NCBI GenBank assembly: GCA_016936035.1
Contig: JAFGPU010000002.1
Span: 1 to 7,427, forward strand
Length of the DNA stretch: 7,427 nucleotides
Reading direction: 5' to 3'
Source of the DNA: Acidimicrobiales bacterium
GTDB lineage: Bacteria; Actinomycetota; Acidimicrobiia; Acidimicrobiales; VFJN01
Translations under genes and position numbers: made by a program
In this document: positions 5,765-7,427 of the stretch, piece after piece
How the letters are laid out: the number at the start of each line of letters is the position of its first letter
How positions within the stretch are numbered: the first letter of the stretch is position 1
The notes under the pieces: generated by a model
Told to the model about the DNA's origin: nothing
The model's database searches: none
What the model saw: the letters and a program-made list of their open reading frames with translations, nothing else

Positions 5765-6628
5765 GTGCCGCTGCTCGACGTCCATGGTCAGCCAGTCAAC
5801 GTCATCGACCGTGGAGACGGCGACGCCGTTCTCTTCCTGCACGCCTTCCCCCTCCAAGGCGCGATGTGGGACTACCAGATCGAGGCGCTCGAAGGCACGC
5901 ACCGCTGCATCGCGGTCGACATGCCGGGCTTCGGGCAGTCACCGGCCCCCGCGGATCCCGACGCCACGTCCATGGAGGCCTGGGCGGGCCTCGTCGTCGA
6001 GGTGCTCGACCAGCTGGGCGTCGCCGAGGCGACGGTCGTCGGTGCCTCCATGGGCGGCTACCTCGCGATGGCGCTGCTCCGGCACCATCCCGAGCGGGTG
6101 CAGCGCCTGGTCCTCGCGAGCAGCCGGGCGCGGTCCGACGACCCCACCGTCGCGCAGCGACGCAGCGCGCAGCAGGAGCAGCTCCGCGGCGGCGCCGAGG
6201 CGTCGTCCCTGGCCAAGGAGACGGTCGAGGGCCTGCTCTCGTCCGGCTCGATGGCTCGGCCCGAGCTGGTCGACTACGTGCACGCCCTCGCCGACGGTGC
6301 CGTCGCCGAGGGCTGGATCGCCGCGCTCGAGGCGATGAAGGACCGTCCCGACTCGATGCTGCTGCTGCGTCAGGCCACGTTGCAGGCGCTGGTCGTCGTG
6401 GGCGAGCTCGACCGGGTCACCCCCATCGCCGAGGCGATGAGCCTGCGCTCGTTGCTGAAGGGCGAGCTGGTGGTCATCCCCGACGTGGGCCACCTGCCCA
6501 ACATCGAAGACCCGATCGCGTTCAACGACGCGCTGCTCGCCTTCCTCGGGGCGTCACCGACGGCGCCAGAGGCCGAGCAGGCGGCACCAGAGGCCGAGCA
6601 GGCCGAGCCGGCGGCGCCGACCGGCTGA
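5765..6628 (+). CDS. Alpha/beta-fold hydrolase
   Basis: A 287-aa soluble alpha/beta hydrolase with the full catalytic set: oxyanion-side HAFPL at 26-30, the MPGFGQS loop at 53-59, nucleophile elbow GASMGG with Ser95, acid Asp216 in GELDRVTP and His243 in VGHLPNIEDP. The core is the length of 3-oxoadipate enol-lactonase/esterase-type members, but substrate cannot be inferred and no aromatic-degradation genes lie nearby. An ideal ribosome binding site supports the GTG start. After the last core helix (about 262) comes a roughly 24-residue tail rich in Ala, Pro and Glu with an imperfect 7-residue repeat (PEAEQAA, PEAEQAE), probably disordered and dispensable for catalysis. No signal peptide or membrane segment is visible. 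The gene appears monocistronic: divergent from rsgA, with 134 bases and inverted repeats before the next gene. Confidence 0.92.
   Translation: MPLLDVHGQPVNVIDRGDGDAVLFLHAFPLQGAMWDYQIEALEGTHRCIAVDMPGFGQSPAPADPDATSMEAWAGLVVEVLDQLGVAEATVVGASMGGYLAMALLRHHPERVQRLVLASSRARSDDPTVAQRRSAQQEQLRGGAEASSLAKETVEGLLSSGSMARPELVDYVHALADGAVAEGWIAALEAMKDRPDSMLLLRQATLQALVVVGELDRVTPIAEAMSLRSLLKGELVVIPDVGHLPNIEDPIAFNDALLAFLGASPTAPEAEQAAPEAEQAEPAAPTG
6566..6603 (+). repeat. 21-bp tandem repeat in the 3' end of the hydrolase gene
   Basis: A 17-base identical block, CCAGAGGCCGAGCAGGC, occurs at 6566-6582 and 6587-6603, a 21-bp period that keeps the reading frame and encodes PEAEQA twice. A third, partial copy (AGGCCGAGC) follows immediately. 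Slippage-type expansion of a low-complexity tail is the simplest origin. Confidence 0.7.
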
Positions 6629-6633
6629 GCACG

Positions 6634-6663
6634 CCGTCGGGCCGCTCGCCCACGCCCCGACGG
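6634..6663 (+). terminator. Stem after the hydrolase gene (candidate terminator)
   Basis: CCGTCGG (6634-6640) and CCGACGG (6657-6663) are perfect 7-bp complementary arms with a 16-base loop, starting six bases after the stop codon. No T-run follows, so this is a position-based guess. Confidence 0.3.
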
Positions 6664-6689
6664 GCCGCGCGCCGCCGCGCCCGCTCGCG

Positions 6690-6716
6690 GGTGGTCGATG
6701 TCACGCGCCGACCACC
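6690..6716. promoter_or_regulatory. Perfect 8-bp dyad GGTGGTCG-N11-CGACCACC upstream of the NAGGN amidotransferase gene
   Basis: The arms 6690-6697 and 6709-6716 are exact reverse complements. The dyad ends seven bases before the proposed -35 box (6724-6729), so it is well placed as an operator or activator site for the gene at 6763. Alternatively it is a second terminator stem for the hydrolase gene; no T-run supports that. Confidence 0.4.
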
Positions 6717-6723
6717 AGGGGGC

Positions 6724-6754
6724 TTGTAACTCCCGCTCGTCATGTGGGTACGGT
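6724..6754 (+). promoter_or_regulatory. Putative promoter giving a leaderless NAGGN amidotransferase mRNA
   Basis: TACGGT at 6749-6754 fits the TANNNT -10 consensus and ends eight bases before the GTG start at 6763, the spacing typical of leaderless actinobacterial transcripts. TTGTAA at 6724-6729 is a 4-of-6 match to a -35 box with a 19-base spacer. No good ribosome binding site precedes the GTG, which agrees with leaderless initiation. Confidence 0.45.
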
Positions 6755-6762
6755 CGAAGCGC

Positions 6763-7427
6763 GTGTGTGGATTCAGCGGAGAGCTCGACCTCTCGCGAAC
6801 GGCGGCCGATCCGGTCGCCGTCGCGACCATGACCGGGACCATGTCGGATCGGGGGCCCGACGGATCGGGACTCTGGGCGCAGGGGTCCGTGGCGCTCGGT
6901 CACCGGCGGCTCAAGATCATCGACCTGTCCGAGCGGGCCGCCCAGCCGATGGTCGACGGCGAGCTGGGCATCTCCATCGCGTTCAACGGCTGCATCTACA
7001 ACCATCACGAGTTGCGGCGCGAGCTCGAGTCGGCGGGCTACCGGTTCTTCTCGTCGGGCGACACCGAGGTGCTCATCAAGGCCTACCACCACTGGGGTGA
7101 CGCCTTCGTCGAGCACCTCGTCGGCATGTTCGCCGTGTGCCTGGTCGAGCGCGACTCGGGCCGGGTGGTGCTCGCCCGCGACCGGCTGGGCATCAAGCCC
7201 CTCTACACGACCGAGGTCGGCGGGAAGCTGCGCTTCGCCTCGACGCTGCCCGCGCTGCTCGCCGGGGGCGGTGTCGACACGTCGATCGACCCCGTCGCCC
7301 TGCACCAGTACCTGACGTTCCACTCGGTGGTCCCGGCGCCCCGCACCATCCTGCGCGGCGTGCGCAAGCTGCCGCCCGCCACCCTGCTCGCCATCGAGCC
7401 CGACGGCCGCCGCACCGAGACCACCTA
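6763..7427 (+). CDS. N-acetylglutaminylglutamine amidotransferase (asparagine-synthase-like), N-terminal part
   Basis: 221 visible residues; the gene runs off the right edge. GTG 6763 puts Cys at position 2 (MCGFSG), as class II glutaminases need after Met removal. Glutaminase motifs follow: RGPDGSG 30-36, GHRRLKIIDL 46-55 with Arg49, FNGCIYN 74-80 (Asn75, Gly76), SSGDTE with Asp100, and ARDRLGIKPLY 138-148. General AsnB proteins have FNGEIYN; the Cys at 77, together with the WAQG, QPMVDGELG and FHSVVPAPRTILRGVRKLPPAT segments, fits the NAGGN amidotransferase family (TIGR03104 type) as I recall it. That enzyme amidates N-acetylglutaminylglutamine to the dipeptide osmoprotectant NAGGN, usually beside a GNAT/ATP-grasp NAGGN synthetase and an M42-type peptidase. 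Those genes would lie right of the window. The synthetase domain that binds ATP is not in view. An ordinary AsnB paralogue is the alternative. Confidence 0.87.
   Translation, partial: MCGFSGELDLSRTAADPVAVATMTGTMSDRGPDGSGLWAQGSVALGHRRLKIIDLSERAAQPMVDGELGISIAFNGCIYNHHELRRELESAGYRFFSSGDTEVLIKAYHHWGDAFVEHLVGMFAVCLVERDSGRVVLARDRLGIKPLYTTEVGGKLRFASTLPALLAGGGVDTSIDPVALHQYLTFHSVVPAPRTILRGVRKLPPATLLAIEPDGRRTETT

Noticed and set aside
6370..7323. A 317-codon minus-strand frame spanning the hydrolase end and the amidotransferase
   Set aside because: It crosses two real plus-strand genes and their intergenic promoter region and shows no family motif.

Overview
The window is very GC-rich DNA with strong G/C preference at third codon positions and frequent GTG starts. 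Together with an ATP-dependent LuxR regulator of the LAL/MalT type and a leaderless-looking promoter, this suggests a high-GC Actinomycetota chromosome. An acidimicrobial-type lineage is possible, but nothing here fixes the taxon. No rRNA, tRNA, CRISPR array, phage gene, transposase or insertion sequence was seen.

Layout from left to right. (1) Positions 1-980, minus strand: an aminoglycoside/ecdysteroid-kinase-like phosphotransferase that runs off the left edge at its C-terminal end. (2) 981-1186: a divergent intergenic region with a dyad and an 11-bp direct repeat. (3) 1187-4394, plus strand: a three-gene cluster made of a 71-aa protein, a complete 858-aa LAL (MalT-like) ATPase/LuxR regulator, and a 68-aa protein. 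The two small proteins resemble each other, so the regulator is bracketed by a pair of divergent paralogues with a predicted beta-alpha-beta-beta-alpha-beta layout. A possible 8-codon leader ORF and a nested hairpin precede the regulator, and tandem or alternative hairpins precede the second small gene. (4) 4395-4448: a short convergent gap with GC-rich stems. (5) 4449-about 5504, minus strand: RsgA, the circularly permuted ribosome-assembly GTPase; its start is uncertain. (6) 5765-6628, plus strand: an alpha/beta-fold hydrolase with a repetitive Ala/Glu/Pro tail. (7) 6763 to the right edge, plus strand: the glutaminase domain of an asparagine-synthase-like enzyme that closely fits N-acetylglutaminylglutamine (NAGGN) amidotransferase, preceded by a perfect 8-bp dyad and a promoter placed for leaderless transcription.

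The phosphotransferase, rsgA and hydrolase look like independent single-gene units. The least explained part is the LAL regulator with its two flanking ACT-sized proteins, which could form a sensory or regulatory module; that is inference. The right edge probably enters an osmoprotectant (NAGGN) locus whose remaining genes lie outside the window.
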